DNA of 64,000 bases, taken from Rhodococcus rhodochrous (lineage in GTDB: Bacteria > Actinomycetota > Actinomycetes > Mycobacteriales > Mycobacteriaceae). Made by a program: the position numbers and the translations under genes. Under the pieces are notes generated by a model that was given only the letters and a program-made list of their open reading frames with translations, had not been told where the DNA came from and ran no database searches. Position 1 is the first letter of the stretch, and every line of letters starts with the position of its first letter. Shown one piece after another: positions 26,105-35,824 of the stretch. Location of the stretch: NCBI RefSeq assembly GCF_014854695.1, contig NZ_CP027557.1:372001-436000 (forward strand), in the 5' to 3' direction.

Positions 26105-27500
26105 GGGCGGTCGACTCGGAGCCGGTCGTTGCGTGGTCCTCGGGGTCCGCCCCCAGGAACGACGCGGCGAACCCCGCGCACACGACCACGGCGCACACCG
26201 CGAAGAGCGGTCCCACCGTCCACGAACCGAACGCGACGGTCACCCACGCGGCCCCGACGGCCGAGCCGCCGAAACGGATCAGGTTGAACACCCCCAGCCC
26301 CGTCCCACGCTCGCCCGCCGGGGACCGCGTCGAGCCGGCCGCCGCGGGGGTCTGCACGGCAGCGATGCCGGCACCGGTCATCGCCAGGACGGTCGCCACG
26401 AGCCACAGCCGCGGTTCGTCCGCCGAGAGGACGACGGCAAGCGCGATCTGACCGACGAGCAGCACCACCAGTCCCGCCCGCAACATGCGCCGTCCGCCGA
26501 CGCGATCGACGGTGCGGCCGACCACCGGCGCGAGGGCCGCCATGACCGCAGGCAACGCGAACAGGATCGCTCCGGCCGTGGCCGTCGACGCACCCGTCGC
26601 GTGCAACCGCAGTGGGACCGCCAGCAGAGCCGCGCCCAGGCAGAACATCTGCGCGAAGGCGGCGGCCGCGCTCCGCGCGAACCTGCTCTCGACCAGCAAC
26701 CGGACGTCGACGAACGGTACGTCCGCACGTAGGCAGTGGACGACGAAACCGACCAGTACGACGATCGAGACCGCCAGGGCGATCCCCGCGACGGACGTGG
26801 GAACGCCCGCTTGCCCGAACATGCTCAGTCCCAGCACGACTCCGGCGGAGCCGAGCGTCAGGGCGATCGCACCGGGCACGTCGAGGGTCATCCTGCGACC
26901 GGGGAAGATCGGGATCCAGCGCAGCGTTCCGGCGAGCCCGATCAGTGCAATCGGGATCATCGGGACGAATACCCATCGCCAACCCCAATGTCCCGCAACG
27001 AAACCGCCGAGGGTGGGGCCGATGGCCTGACCGAGTCCGTTGACGGTGGCCCACGCACTCACCGCGCGTGCGCGTCGGTGCGCGCCGAACAACCATGCGA
27101 TCAATCCCATGACCGCGGGGGCGAATGCGGCGGCCGCGACTCCACCGAGGGCGCGCCAGGCCACGAGGATCTCGAGGGTCGGCGCCGTCGCCGCTCCGGC
27201 AGCACAGATCGCGGTGCCGAGCAGGGCGCCGCAGTAGACGCGACGCCGACCGTATCGGTCACCGATGTACCCTGCAAGGGGCATTGTCGCAGCAAAAGTG
27301 AGAAGGAACCCGACGGCCAGGAGTGCGCCGTCTTCGAGGCTTGCGTCGAAGTCGGAAAGTATCTGTGGCAGTGGGACATTGATGATGTTGTTGCTCAATG
27401 TCCCGACGAGGGTTCCGGCGAGCAGTGCGGACAGGGCCAGAGGAGTGCCCGTATCCGTCTCGGCGGCCGGCGCTGCCGGTGTATCGGTGCGAGTGGTCAT
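26091..27500 (-). CDS. MFS transporter (DHA-type, multi-spanning)
   Basis: A 469-residue major facilitator protein from ATG 27500. Motif A is GYIGDRYGRRRVY after the second helix, with a second copy-like GRTVDRVGGRRML in the C-terminal half. About 12-14 hydrophobic segments are visible. It belongs to the drug:H+ antiporter-like group, which exports toxic compounds or takes up organic acids. It converges on and overlaps the PucR gene, and its promoter region (27501-27890) carries GTGCAC motifs. It may therefore export or import the compound metabolised by the neighbouring operon. The frame extension to 29141 is a shadow of the permease gene. Confidence 0.88.
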   Translation of the reverse strand: MTTRTDTPAAPAAETDTGTPLALSALLAGTLVGTLSNNIINVPLPQILSDFDASLEDGALLAVGFLLTFAATMPLAGYIGDRYGRRRVYCGALLGTAICAAGAATAPTLEILVAWRALGGVAAAAFAPAVMGLIAWLFGAHRRARAVSAWATVNGLGQAIGPTLGGFVAGHWGWRWVFVPMIPIALIGLAGTLRWIPIFPGRRMTLDVPGAIALTLGSAGVVLGLSMFGQAGVPTSVAGIALAVSIVVLVGFVVHCLRADVPFVDVRLLVESRFARSAAAAFAQMFCLGAALLAVPLRLHATGASTATAGAILFALPAVMAALAPVVGRTVDRVGGRRMLRAGLVVLLVGQIALAVVLSADEPRLWLVATVLAMTGAGIAAVQTPAAAGSTRSPAGERGTGLGVFNLIRFGGSAVGAAWVTVAFGSWTVGPLFAVCAVVVCAGFAASFLGADPEDHATTGSESTALSGS

Positions 27501-27601
27501 CGAACTCTCCGGAACCTCGGGGAACTGCGCGGCACGGTTCGTGCCGTCGAACCACTTTCGCACTGCGCTACCGTCGGATGCATCGCCATCGCGGAGTGAA
27601 G

Positions 27602-27774
27602 GTGCACATCGGATCCGGGTGAGCCGGTGCAGGGTGCACATTCGACGACGTCGTGAGGGCGGCGCGGGGCGCGCGACACATGTTCGTAGCAATATTTCAC
27701 ACCGGAGCGCCTCGTCGTCACGAAATCGCAAAAGTGGAACACAGTGCACAACTAGCGTGGCGGGCACTGTGCAC
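27602..27774. promoter_or_regulatory. Four GTGCAC sites between the MFS and permease genes
   Basis: GTGCAC cores occur at 27602, 27634, 27744 (within ACACAGTGCACA, 27739-27750) and 27769. The last two face each other as CACAGTGCAC and CACTGTGCACC. The 390-bp non-coding space 27501-27890 contains no other recognised feature. The density of sites suggests control of both divergent transporters by the PucR protein. Confidence 0.5.
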
Positions 27775-27890
27775 CGTTCTCGTTGACCGAGCACGGGCCG
27801 TAGCGGAAAGTTCCCCCAATACATCGAGTTCCCATTCACCGTCCACGAACACAGCCCGACTCGTTCCACCCCCCTGTCGAAGGAATCGCC

Positions 27891-29471
27891 TTGGACGTAC
27901 AACTCACCGCCGCGCACTGGGTCTACCTGGCCGGCATCCTCGTCATCCTGGCCACCATGGCCCTGCGGAAGAACATCGTCGTTCCTGCAGTCGTCGCAAC
28001 CTTCCTGACCGCACTGACGTTCTCCGGCAGCATCGTCACGGGACTGTCGGCCATCTTCAACGCGAGCCTCGTCGCGGCGAAGGAACTGTTCAACATCTTC
28101 CTCATCATCGCGATGGTCACGGCCATGCTCGGCGCGCTGCGCCAACTCGGTGCCGACCGGATGATGGTCGCGCCGTTCCGGCGGGTCATGCGTGCGGGCA
28201 CCAGCAGCTTCCTCGTCCTCGCCGCGGTCACCTACGTGATCTCCCTGTTCTTCTGGCCCACCCCGGCCGTGCCCCTCGTCGGCGCGGTGCTCATCCCCGT
28301 CGCGATCCGCGCGGGCATGTCCCCGCTGTCGGTGGGCATGGTGATCGCGATCTGCGGTCAGGGCATGGCACTGTCCTCGGACTACATCATCAAGGTGGCG
28401 CCCGGTATCTCCGCATCGGCGGCCGGCGTCGAGGCCGATGCCGTCGCGGACAAGGCCATGGTCCTGTCCCTGATCGTCGGCGGCACGGCTCTGCTGATCA
28501 CCTACCTCGTGCAGAAGCGGCACTGGCGTGCGCCGTCCCCCGACCTCCTCGTCGAGTGGGAGGCCGCAGCCGACCGCGGCATCGGCGACACCCGTGGTGG
28601 CGACGACTCCTCGGGTGGCGGGGGTGGCTCCCGTCCTCCGCGTCGGCCGGAACCGGCCGGTGGCCCCAGCGGCGGCGGAGAGCAGGTGGCGACGGCCACG
28701 GCGGTGCTCGTGGCGCCGTCCGACCCGAACGCCGACCCCGACGCCGAGGCGGAGAAGGAACGCCGCGGTACCGCGAAGGCGTTCGCGATGCTTGTGCCGC
28801 TGGCCTACCTCGCGTTCATCGTCTACCTGATGCTGGGCAAGTTCACCGAGGTCGTGCCGCCGCTGCAGGGTGGTGACGCCGCCGCGATCGTGGGTGGGAT
28901 CGCAGCGCTGATCCTGTTCGCCGCCGCAGCGTCGACCGACCGCGGAGGTTTCCTCGAGACCACTTCGGACCATCTGGTCGACGGCCTGGTCTTCGCCTTC
29001 AAGGCCATGGGCTGCGTCCTCCCGATCGCGGGCTTCTTCTTCATCGGCAATCCGGAGTTCGCGGGACCGATCCTCGGCATCTCCGCCGACGCCGCGGGCC
29101 CGGCGATCCTGTTCGACCTCGTGACCACGGTGCAGTCGCACCTTCCGCAGAACGCCTTCATCACGTCCTTCGGCATCCTGCTCATCGGCCTCGTCGCCGG
29201 ACTCGACGGGTCCGGATTCAGCGGACTGCCCCTCACCGGCGCGCTGTCGGGTGCTCTCGGCCCCGCCGTCGACGTCGACCCCTCGACGCTCGCGGCGATC
29301 GGTCAGATGGGCAACATCTGGGCCGGTGGCGGCGTCATCATCGCCTGGTCCTCGCTGGTCGCGGTGGCCGGTTTCGCCCGGGTGCCCGTGCTCGATCTCG
29401 CCCGCAAGTGCTTCCTGCCGGTGATGGCGGGGCTGATCCTCTCGACCGTCTTCGCAGTCCTGGTGTTCTGA
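27891..29471 (+). CDS. Multi-spanning permease of the ion-transporter (GntP/DctM-like) type
   Basis: A 526-residue membrane protein using TTG 27891 with AAGGA upstream. About twelve hydrophobic segments are arranged in two halves separated by an unusual hydrophilic loop (about residues 225-290) with GGDDSSGGGGGSRPPRR. The first half has FFWPTPAVPLVGAVLIPVA and the second GFSGLPLTGALSGALGP, re-entrant-loop-like motifs typical of the IT superfamily that imports carboxylates or gluconate-like acids with cations. The upstream motif shared with the PucR locus suggests uptake of the operon's substrate. Family assignment is tentative. Confidence 0.7.
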   Translation: MDVQLTAAHWVYLAGILVILATMALRKNIVVPAVVATFLTALTFSGSIVTGLSAIFNASLVAAKELFNIFLIIAMVTAMLGALRQLGADRMMVAPFRRVMRAGTSSFLVLAAVTYVISLFFWPTPAVPLVGAVLIPVAIRAGMSPLSVGMVIAICGQGMALSSDYIIKVAPGISASAAGVEADAVADKAMVLSLIVGGTALLITYLVQKRHWRAPSPDLLVEWEAAADRGIGDTRGGDDSSGGGGGSRPPRRPEPAGGPSGGGEQVATATAVLVAPSDPNADPDAEAEKERRGTAKAFAMLVPLAYLAFIVYLMLGKFTEVVPPLQGGDAAAIVGGIAALILFAAAASTDRGGFLETTSDHLVDGLVFAFKAMGCVLPIAGFFFIGNPEFAGPILGISADAAGPAILFDLVTTVQSHLPQNAFITSFGILLIGLVAGLDGSGFSGLPLTGALSGALGPAVDVDPSTLAAIGQMGNIWAGGGVIIAWSSLVAVAGFARVPVLDLARKCFLPVMAGLILSTVFAVLVF

Positions 29472-29511
29472 CGACGGCGCGTGTTCCGACGGAAGCGGCC
29501 GGGTCCCTGCT

Positions 29512-31110
29512 TCAGGGGCCCGGTCGCTCCGGCAGGGTCAGGATCCGGTAGCCGAGTTCGTGGAGTCGGCGATGCTCGGTCCACCGGTCCCGGGTCCACG
29601 CCGGCTCGGTGTGCGCGGCGATGACAGCCGCGGTGGTGGAGGCGTGCAGGTCGAACTCGAGGTCGCGGCGCAGTTCGGGCAGTTCGCGCGCGTCCGTCGA
29701 CGCGGCGATCCTCGTGACGGCGTCGCGGACGCGGCCGTCGGCGAAGACAAGGACGCGGCGGTGGGCCCGGGGAAGTACGCCCCACAGCACCGCGAGCGCG
29801 ACGAGGACGCCGACAACGGTCTCGAGGAAGCGGTCGCGCGCGACCGTCATCAGATCGCCGGGGGCGCCCAGCCCGCCGAGGACGACGACGAGCGGGGTGA
29901 TGAAGACCATCGCCAGGCCGTAGTTCCGCACCAGGAACATCTCGGTGCCGGCCATCACCGCGGCCAGCACCACGACGAGGGCGACCCCACCGGGATGGAA
30001 GGGCGTCAGGCAGGCCACCAGGACGAGCCCGAGCACGGTGCCGAGGAAGCGGTGCGCCGCCCGGTATGAGCCGAGGATCCGGTCCGGTCCCTGATGCAGG
30101 ATCATCGCGGCCGTGATGACCGCCCAGTCGGGGCGTCCGACGCCCAGCGCGATGGCGATCGTCCCGGCGAGAGGTCCCGCGACGAGCAGGCGCACGGCGA
30201 TCGTCGCCGACCGGCTGCGGAGGTGCGCGGCGCGCGCGAGGCGGTACCGCACGGAGGGGCGTCGCAGCGGGGTCCGCAGTCGCAGATCGTCCTCCGGAAC
30301 CGCCTCGTCCCGCGGACGCTCGTCCAGTGTCTCCGCGCATCGGAGGTGCGCCGCGCGCAGCGTCTGCTCCAGCGGATGCCCCGAATCGACGAGTCCGGCG
30401 TCGTGCAGGCACTGCCAGGCCGCGTGCAGATCGTGGACCGCGGCGCGGCGATTGCCGGGCGAGTTCTCCTCGAAGACCGCGTCGACGGCGGAGACCGCAG
30501 CGGCCACCGCGATGCGTTCCGGAGTTCGCGGCCGGACCGGGGCGCCGGACAGGGAGACCACGACGGCCGTCCCCGCGCCGATCGCGGTCCAGGCAGAGAC
30601 CGTCGGGACGGACACTCCCAGTGCGGGGAGAGCGGACGCGATCTCGAGGGACAACAACATCAGGAAGGCGCCGGGCGCACCCATCCGCAGCGCGTCGACG
30701 ACGAAGGCGCACCCCGCGACGGTCGCGGTCATCGCCGCGACGACCAGCAGGTACCACCACGTCGACCCGCCTGCGGCCAGTTCGTGGTGGACGACCGAAC
30801 CTGCGAGGGCACCGATCGTCGCCAGCGTGACGAGCACCGTCCCGATGACGGCGACCGCTCGGGCACGGACGCGATAGGGGCGTTGCTCGCCGTAGACGAC
30901 GGCGAAGGCGCCGAGTGTGGCGATGGCGGAGACGGCGCCGAATCCGAGGGCGACGCCCACGAGACCGGGCACCGCGACCGTGGCGGCTGCGCGTGCGGCG
31001 CCGGGCCACCGGCGTCCCTGCCGGGGAACCGACAGCATCGCCGTCCGCAGCGGGGCGGGTGTGGGCAGCGGCAGGTCGACGACCCGATGATCTCCGCTCG
31101 CTTCCGCCAC
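29512..31110 (-). CDS. FUSC-family membrane protein (aromatic acid exporter-like)
   Basis: A 532-residue protein starting at GTG 31110. Two blocks of five to six transmembrane segments (about residues 40-170 and 315-430) flank a soluble central helical domain. The second block has the FUSC hallmark RPDWAVITAAMILHQGPD, as in YccS/AaeB-type proteins thought to export aromatic acids or stress metabolites. A soluble C-terminal tail of about 90 residues follows. It is convergent with the permease gene; a spacer of about 40 bp separates them. No membrane-fusion partner is nearby. Confidence 0.8.
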   Translation of the reverse strand: MAEASGDHRVVDLPLPTPAPLRTAMLSVPRQGRRWPGAARAAATVAVPGLVGVALGFGAVSAIATLGAFAVVYGEQRPYRVRARAVAVIGTVLVTLATIGALAGSVVHHELAAGGSTWWYLLVVAAMTATVAGCAFVVDALRMGAPGAFLMLLSLEIASALPALGVSVPTVSAWTAIGAGTAVVVSLSGAPVRPRTPERIAVAAAVSAVDAVFEENSPGNRRAAVHDLHAAWQCLHDAGLVDSGHPLEQTLRAAHLRCAETLDERPRDEAVPEDDLRLRTPLRRPSVRYRLARAAHLRSRSATIAVRLLVAGPLAGTIAIALGVGRPDWAVITAAMILHQGPDRILGSYRAAHRFLGTVLGLVLVACLTPFHPGGVALVVVLAAVMAGTEMFLVRNYGLAMVFITPLVVVLGGLGAPGDLMTVARDRFLETVVGVLVALAVLWGVLPRAHRRVLVFADGRVRDAVTRIAASTDARELPELRRDLEFDLHASTTAAVIAAHTEPAWTRDRWTEHRRLHELGYRILTLPERPGP

Positions 31111-31366
31111 GTCGTATCACCTTAGGAACCGACGGGGCACTGCTCACCGTCGGCAGGCGCGCATGAGGCGCAGGTCACTGGGCTGATCCGCCGCATTCTC
31201 CGACGGAATATTCGACCCGGAATTCCGCGGCGTTCGAATTGCGAACGTATCGAATTCGCCGGTGGAAAATGCGTCGACTCGCATATTTATCGTAAATAGG
31301 ATAGAAGAGGGGAGCGCCTGTTTCGAAGTCGGGGGAAATTCGCCCGGCCCCGTGAAAGGACATTCC

Positions 31367-31468
31367 ATGACACTCAATGTTGTGCTGTTGTTACTGGTAC
31401 TGGCTGCGGCCTTCGCGTCCGTCGCCGCTCTTCATTCGGCGGACGAGCGCCGCACCCGAAATCCCTGA
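31367..31468 (+). CDS. 33-residue single-helix membrane microprotein
   Basis: ATG 31367 is preceded by GAAAGGA with 6 bp spacing. The peptide has one transmembrane segment (NVVLLLLVLAAAFASVAAL) and a charged tail with HSADERRTRNP. It does not resemble KdpF. The upstream 170 bp is notably AT-rich for this genome, with several TTCGAA/GAATTC-like stretches and TAAATAGGATAG, suggesting a strong promoter. An in-frame ATG at 31262 would give 68 residues but lacks the strong ribosome-binding site. The function is unknown; small membrane proteins often tune larger membrane complexes. Confidence 0.6.
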   Translation: MTLNVVLLLLVLAAAFASVAALHSADERRTRNP

Positions 31469-31534
31469 GTGAATTCGGGGCGACGCGGATCCGGCAGCCC
31501 ACGGAAATGTCCGCGTCGACATCCTCCGGTCGTA

Positions 31535-31582
31535 GGGGAGGTTGTGCGCGTTTTCGTCGGGAGAATCGCACACAACCTCCCC
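31535..31582. terminator. Hairpin GGGGAGGTTGTGCGC/GCACACAACCTCCCC
   Basis: Two 15-nt arms (31535-31549 and 31568-31582) pair with one mismatch, and a further half-site GGTTGTGG follows at 31585. It lies between the microprotein and the next membrane gene and probably terminates the former. Confidence 0.6.
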
Positions 31583-31733
31583 TCGGTTGTGGTAGGCACA
31601 CGGTGCCTGCCCGGGAGAGCGCGAACTGTGATCCCGGAAGGTCGGGACAGCCGTCCCTTCCACCCGGGACACCGGGCACCGGATCGTTCCTTCCACGACG
31701 CGCAGGGCGTCGCACCGATCCGAAGGGACCCGC

Positions 31734-32429
31734 ATGAACACTCTCGGCACCGAGACCGAACCCCTTGCGCCGATCGCGCCCGACCGTCGTGGCCCCGGTT
31801 CGCTCTGGGCGTGGACGGGTGCGGTCGCCGGACTCGCCGGCGTCGTGGGCATCCAGGCGAGCATGGCGATGGGCGCGGCGTACGACGAGCGCACCGCCGG
31901 CAACGCGATGGCGATCATGACCGAGTTCGCCGGGCAGCGCACGGCCATGCTCGTCATGCACCTGACGCTGATGGTGTCGACGACGCTGCTGCTCGTCTTC
32001 GCCGCCGGACTGCAGCGCCGGCTGCGCGCCGGCACTCCGGAGTTCAGCCTCGTGCCGACGGTCGCGGCCTTCGGTCTCGTGCTCACCTCGGTCGCAACCC
32101 TCATGGGCACCGGACTCGACACCGAGCTGCTGTTCGGCCTCGGCAACACCGATCGGATGGTGCCCGAGGTGGCAGTCTTCGCCTCGCACTGGATGGGCAC
32201 CATCCCGTGGCTGTGGGTCGGTGCCGGCGTGAGCGGTGTCGCGGTTGCGGTGGCGGCCCTGCGTCACCGCGCGGCGCCCCGGTGGATCGGTTGGGCGAGC
32301 ATCGTTCTCGGTGGCCTGACACTGCTCCTCGGCATCTCCCCGCTGCAGTACATGGCGGGCTTCACCGGCCCGGTGTGGGTGCTGGTGGCCGGAGTCGGAT
32401 TCGCCCTCGCGGACCGGCGTGCACGTTAG
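31734..32429 (+). CDS. Hypothetical six-helix membrane protein
   Basis: A 231-residue protein with GAAGGGA before ATG 31734. After a 25-residue soluble start there are about six hydrophobic segments, and few charged residues outside loops. I do not recognise a named family; similar proteins in actinobacteria are annotated simply as membrane proteins. It precedes the damaged sensor kinase gene by 70 bp on the same strand and could be its partner, since DesK/LiaS-type kinases are often linked to membrane proteins (inference). Confidence 0.65.
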   Translation: MNTLGTETEPLAPIAPDRRGPGSLWAWTGAVAGLAGVVGIQASMAMGAAYDERTAGNAMAIMTEFAGQRTAMLVMHLTLMVSTTLLLVFAAGLQRRLRAGTPEFSLVPTVAAFGLVLTSVATLMGTGLDTELLFGLGNTDRMVPEVAVFASHWMGTIPWLWVGAGVSGVAVAVAALRHRAAPRWIGWASIVLGGLTLLLGISPLQYMAGFTGPVWVLVAGVGFALADRRAR

Positions 32430-32499
32430 TGCCACTGCGAGGGGACCAGCGGCGTATACCTGCCGCATCAAGGACACAGTGGTGCATACTCACCGCACC

Positions 32500-34431
32500 A
32501 TGAAGGACGCAGTCGCGACGAACGGATCGGCGGGTACCGGGGCTCCGGTACCCGCCGCCGTCGTGGCCGTCGCCTCCTGGCTGCTCGCCGTCGCGGCCGT
32601 CGTCGTGTTCGTCGCGGCACGGCCCGCGCTCGATTCCGACCAGCTGTTCTTCCTCGTCGACGTCGTCGGAGCCGCCGTCTACGGGACGGTCGCCGGAGTG
32701 ATCCTCGCCCGCCGGGTCCACGCCGTGCCGATCCTGTTGGCCGTCGCGTCGATCGGCGTCGGTGTGGCAGCGATGTCCTACAGCTGGACCCAGCTCGCCC
32801 TCGTCCGCCCCTAACTGCCCGTCGGATTCCTCGGTCCGCTGCAGAACACCACCTGGATCCCCGGGACACTCGCGTTGTTCCTGGTGGTGCCGTGGCTCGT
32901 CCGCGACCGTCCGGCCGATCCCGTGGTGCGGGCCGGGATCGACGTCGGCGTCCTGACGATCGCCTGGTTCTTCTGGGCCCGCACCTTCACCGACATCGCC
33001 GACATCTGGTTCGTCGGACCCGTTGTGGCCGTGGGGTTCCTGACCGCCGGGCACGTCGAGTGGCGTCGCCGTCACGCCCCGGCGGGCGAACGATCCGGGA
33101 CGGGATGGCTCGCGCTCGGCAGTGCCCTGATGACGGCCTCGTACATCCCCCTGGCGGTCCCGGACGTGCCGTGGATGCTCACACCGCTGCTGCACCTCGC
33201 GACGCAGGCCTTCTATCCCGTCGCGATCCTCGCCGTCGTACTGCGCCAACGACTCTGGGGCATAGACCTCGCGGTCGGTCGCGCCGCGCTCGCCGGCAGT
33301 CTCACCGCCGTGCTCGTCACCTGCTATCTCGCGGTGACGGTCGCAGTGTCGCTGGTGCTTCCGAACGAATCTGTCTTCGCCCAGGCGGTCGCCGCCACCG
33401 CCGTCGCACTGGCCGTGCAACCCGCGCGGATGTGGCTCGACCGGAAGGTGCACCGCCTCGTCTACGGCGACGGCGTCGACCCGGCACGCGCCGTGCGGAT
33501 CCTCGGGCGGCACTTCGCCGGTGCCGCTTCGCCCGACCTGCTGTTGGGCGAACTGGCCGCCGGCATCGGTACCGCACTGCGCCTCGAATCGGTCGAGGTG
33601 CGCCGCGGCGGCGACGTGATCGCACGCTGGGGGACCGCGACCGGACCCGTCGAGGAGGTGCCGGTCGGTGACGGCGACGCCACCCTCGCCGTCACCGCAC
33701 CCCCGGGCGAATCGCTCGGGACACGCAGCAGGCGGGCGCTCACCGAACTCGCGACCGTCGTCGACGCCGGGCTCGTCGTCCTGCGGTCGGCCGAGGACCT
33801 CGAAGAAGCACGTCGCCGCCTCACCGAGGTGAGACTCGAGGAACGCCGCACCATTCGCCGCGAACTGCACGACGGCCTCGGCCCGTCGCTCGCCGGGGTG
33901 CGGCTCGGCCTGCAGGGCGCACGCAATCTCGTCACCACCGACCCGGACGCCGCGGCCGGACTCGTCGACGAACTGCTCCGCGAACTCGACCGGCAGGTCG
34001 ACGGTGTGCGCGAACTGTCGCGCAGTCTGCTGCCCCCGGTCCTCGACGAACTCGGCCTCACCGCCGCACTCGACGAACTCGTGATCACCCACGCCCGCGC
34101 GGGATTCCGCGTCGACCTGCGGTCCGACCTCCCCGCCGGGATGTCCGGCCCGATCGCGTGGGCCGCCTACGGCATCGCCTCCGAGGCGATCATCAACGCA
34201 CGACGGCATTCCGGTGCCGACGAATGCACCGTGCGGGTCGCGGCGGAGGGCAACGTGCTGGTCCTCGACATCGTCGACGACGGACGAGGACTGACGGCCG
34301 GCGCACGCGTCGGTGTGGGGACGCAGAGCATGCGGGAGCGGGCCAGGGAGGTCGGAGGAACGGTGGGTATCGAGCCCGGCGACCCGCGCGGTGTCGTGGT
34401 GCGGGCACGGCTACCCTGGTCCGAATCATGA
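32500..34431 (+). pseudogene. NarL-type sensor histidine kinase interrupted by an in-frame TAA
   Basis: Reading one frame from ATG 32500 gives 104 residues with three membrane helices, a TAA at 32812-32814 (codon 105), then uninterrupted coding for 538 codons to 34431. The sequence on both sides (SWTQLALVRP and LPVGFLGPLQNTTWIPG) joins naturally as one membrane domain, so a single base change probably created the stop. The kinase core is intact: His457 of the full frame in RRELHDGLGPSL and the ATPase box DIVDDGRGL. Translation could restart at TTG 32875, losing the first helices. Its stop overlaps the response-regulator ATG. Confidence 0.8.
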
Positions 34432-35078
34432 GCGACAACGGAGCGATACGCGTTGCGGTCGTCGACGACCATCCCGTCTTCCGCCTCGGTATGGCGGCAC
34501 TGCTGGGCACGCTCGACGGGATCGACGTCGTGTGCCAGGCGAGTTCGGTGGGGGAGTCGCTCGAGGTCGTGACCGGCGATGTCGACGTCGTGCTCATGGA
34601 CATCGAACTCGGCGACGGGTCGGGGATCGACGCGACCCGCAGCATCCTCCGGAAGTCGCCGGGCACCCGGGTCCTGATGGTCACGATGCACGAGGACGAG
34701 GACATCCTCGTCGCGTCGATCCGTGCCGGTGCGTCGGGTTATCTCGTCAAGGGGGCCGATCCGTCGGGGGTCGAACGGGCGATCCGGGCCGTGGCCGACG
34801 GCGAGATGATCGTCGGTGCGGCGGTCGCGGCGAAAGCCCTTGCGGCGGTCGCGACCTCCCGCAACACCTCGGCGGCCTTCCCGGATCTGACCGAACGGGA
34901 GCGGGAGATCCTCGACCTCGTGGCCCGCGGACTCGACAACGCCGCGATCTCCCGCCGGCTCGTGCTCAGCCAGAAGACGGTGCGCAACCACGTATCGAAC
35001 ATCCTCGGCAAGATCGGTGCGGCCGACCGGGCGAGCGCGATCGTCCGTGCGCGGGAAGCAGGCCTGGGCGTCGACTGA
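34428..35078 (+). CDS. NarL/FixJ-family response regulator
   Basis: A 216-residue regulator. The receiver domain has Asp13-Asp14 (VVDDHP), the phosphoacceptor Asp58 in VLMDIELGDG and Lys in SGYLVKGA. The C-terminal LuxR-type HTH reads LTEREREILDLVARGLDNAAISRRL and QKTVRNHVSNIL. It overlaps the stop of the adjacent kinase gene (ATGA) and is its cognate partner. Because that kinase contains a stop codon, this regulator may be orphaned or driven by a truncated kinase. Confidence 0.92.
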   Translation: MSDNGAIRVAVVDDHPVFRLGMAALLGTLDGIDVVCQASSVGESLEVVTGDVDVVLMDIELGDGSGIDATRSILRKSPGTRVLMVTMHEDEDILVASIRAGASGYLVKGADPSGVERAIRAVADGEMIVGAAVAAKALAAVATSRNTSAAFPDLTEREREILDLVARGLDNAAISRRLVLSQKTVRNHVSNILGKIGAADRASAIVRAREAGLGVD

Positions 35079-35086
35079 TCTGCCGC

Positions 35087-35803
35087 TCAGGGAGTGACGG
35101 TCGTGACGAACGACATCCGGTCGCCGCGGTAGAGCGACCGGCGGTGCTCGATCGGGACGTCGTTCTCGTCGTAGGAGATCCGCTCGAGCAGCAGCATCGG
35201 TGTGCGGGTGTCGGCGTCGAGCAGCGCCGCCTCGCGCCCATCCGGCAGCGTGGTCTCGATCCGCTCGACCGCCCGCGCGAAGGTGATTCCGTAGGAACGG
35301 ATCGCGGCGTACAGCGACGACGACGGATCCAGCGTGCGGCGCAGATCCGGAAAGCGTTGTGCGGGAAGGCGCGTGCGTTCGAGCCCGACATGCACTCCGT
35401 CGGTGAGCAGGACGCGTTCGAGTTCGAGGACGGGATCGCCGGGTTCGAGACCGAGGCGGCAGGCCAGTTCGTCGTCGGCGACGAGGTCGGTCCACGCGAC
35501 GAGCACACGTCCGGCACTGCGCCCTTCGAGCAGGGCGGCCTCGGTGTAGGAACCGATGACGAGGGGCTGGACGATCTTGGGTCCGGCGACGACGGTGCTG
35601 CGCCCCCGCCTTTCGATGCGGCCGTCGACGAGCAGTTCTCGCAATGCCTGACGGACGGTTTCGCGGGCGACGTCGAATCGGGTGGCGAGATCGCGCTCGG
35701 AGGGGACCTGATCTCCCACACTGAGCTGGTCGAGAAGGCACTCGACCTGGCGGCGCACGACCTGGTGCTTGAGGGTGCGCGCTTCGCGAACGACGGTGGC
35801 CAC
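35087..35803 (-). CDS. GntR-family regulator with UTRA domain (PhnF-like)
   Basis: A 238-residue protein from GTG 35803. The winged helix is at residues 20-75 (VGDQVPSERDLATRFDVARETVRQAL), and the C-terminal UTRA domain includes ELERVLLTDGVHVGLERTRLP and PMLLLERISYDENDVPIEHRRSLYRGDR. This is the PhnF arrangement. It is divergent from the phosphonate operon, and both PhnF-type operator matches lie in the intervening region, so it is the probable phosphonate- or phosphate-responsive repressor of that operon. An upstream frame extension to 35845 would cover an operator and is rejected. Confidence 0.88.
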   Translation of the reverse strand: MATVVREARTLKHQVVRRQVECLLDQLSVGDQVPSERDLATRFDVARETVRQALRELLVDGRIERRGRSTVVAGPKIVQPLVIGSYTEAALLEGRSAGRVLVAWTDLVADDELACRLGLEPGDPVLELERVLLTDGVHVGLERTRLPAQRFPDLRRTLDPSSSLYAAIRSYGITFARAVERIETTLPDGREAALLDADTRTPMLLLERISYDENDVPIEHRRSLYRGDRMSFVTTVTP

Positions 35804-35824
35804 ACATCCAGCGTAACCGAATTC

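Noticed and set aside
27501-29141. Long N-terminal extension of the MFS gene on the minus strand
   Set aside because: The extension is antisense to the permease gene; the MFS protein starts naturally at 27500 before its first helix.
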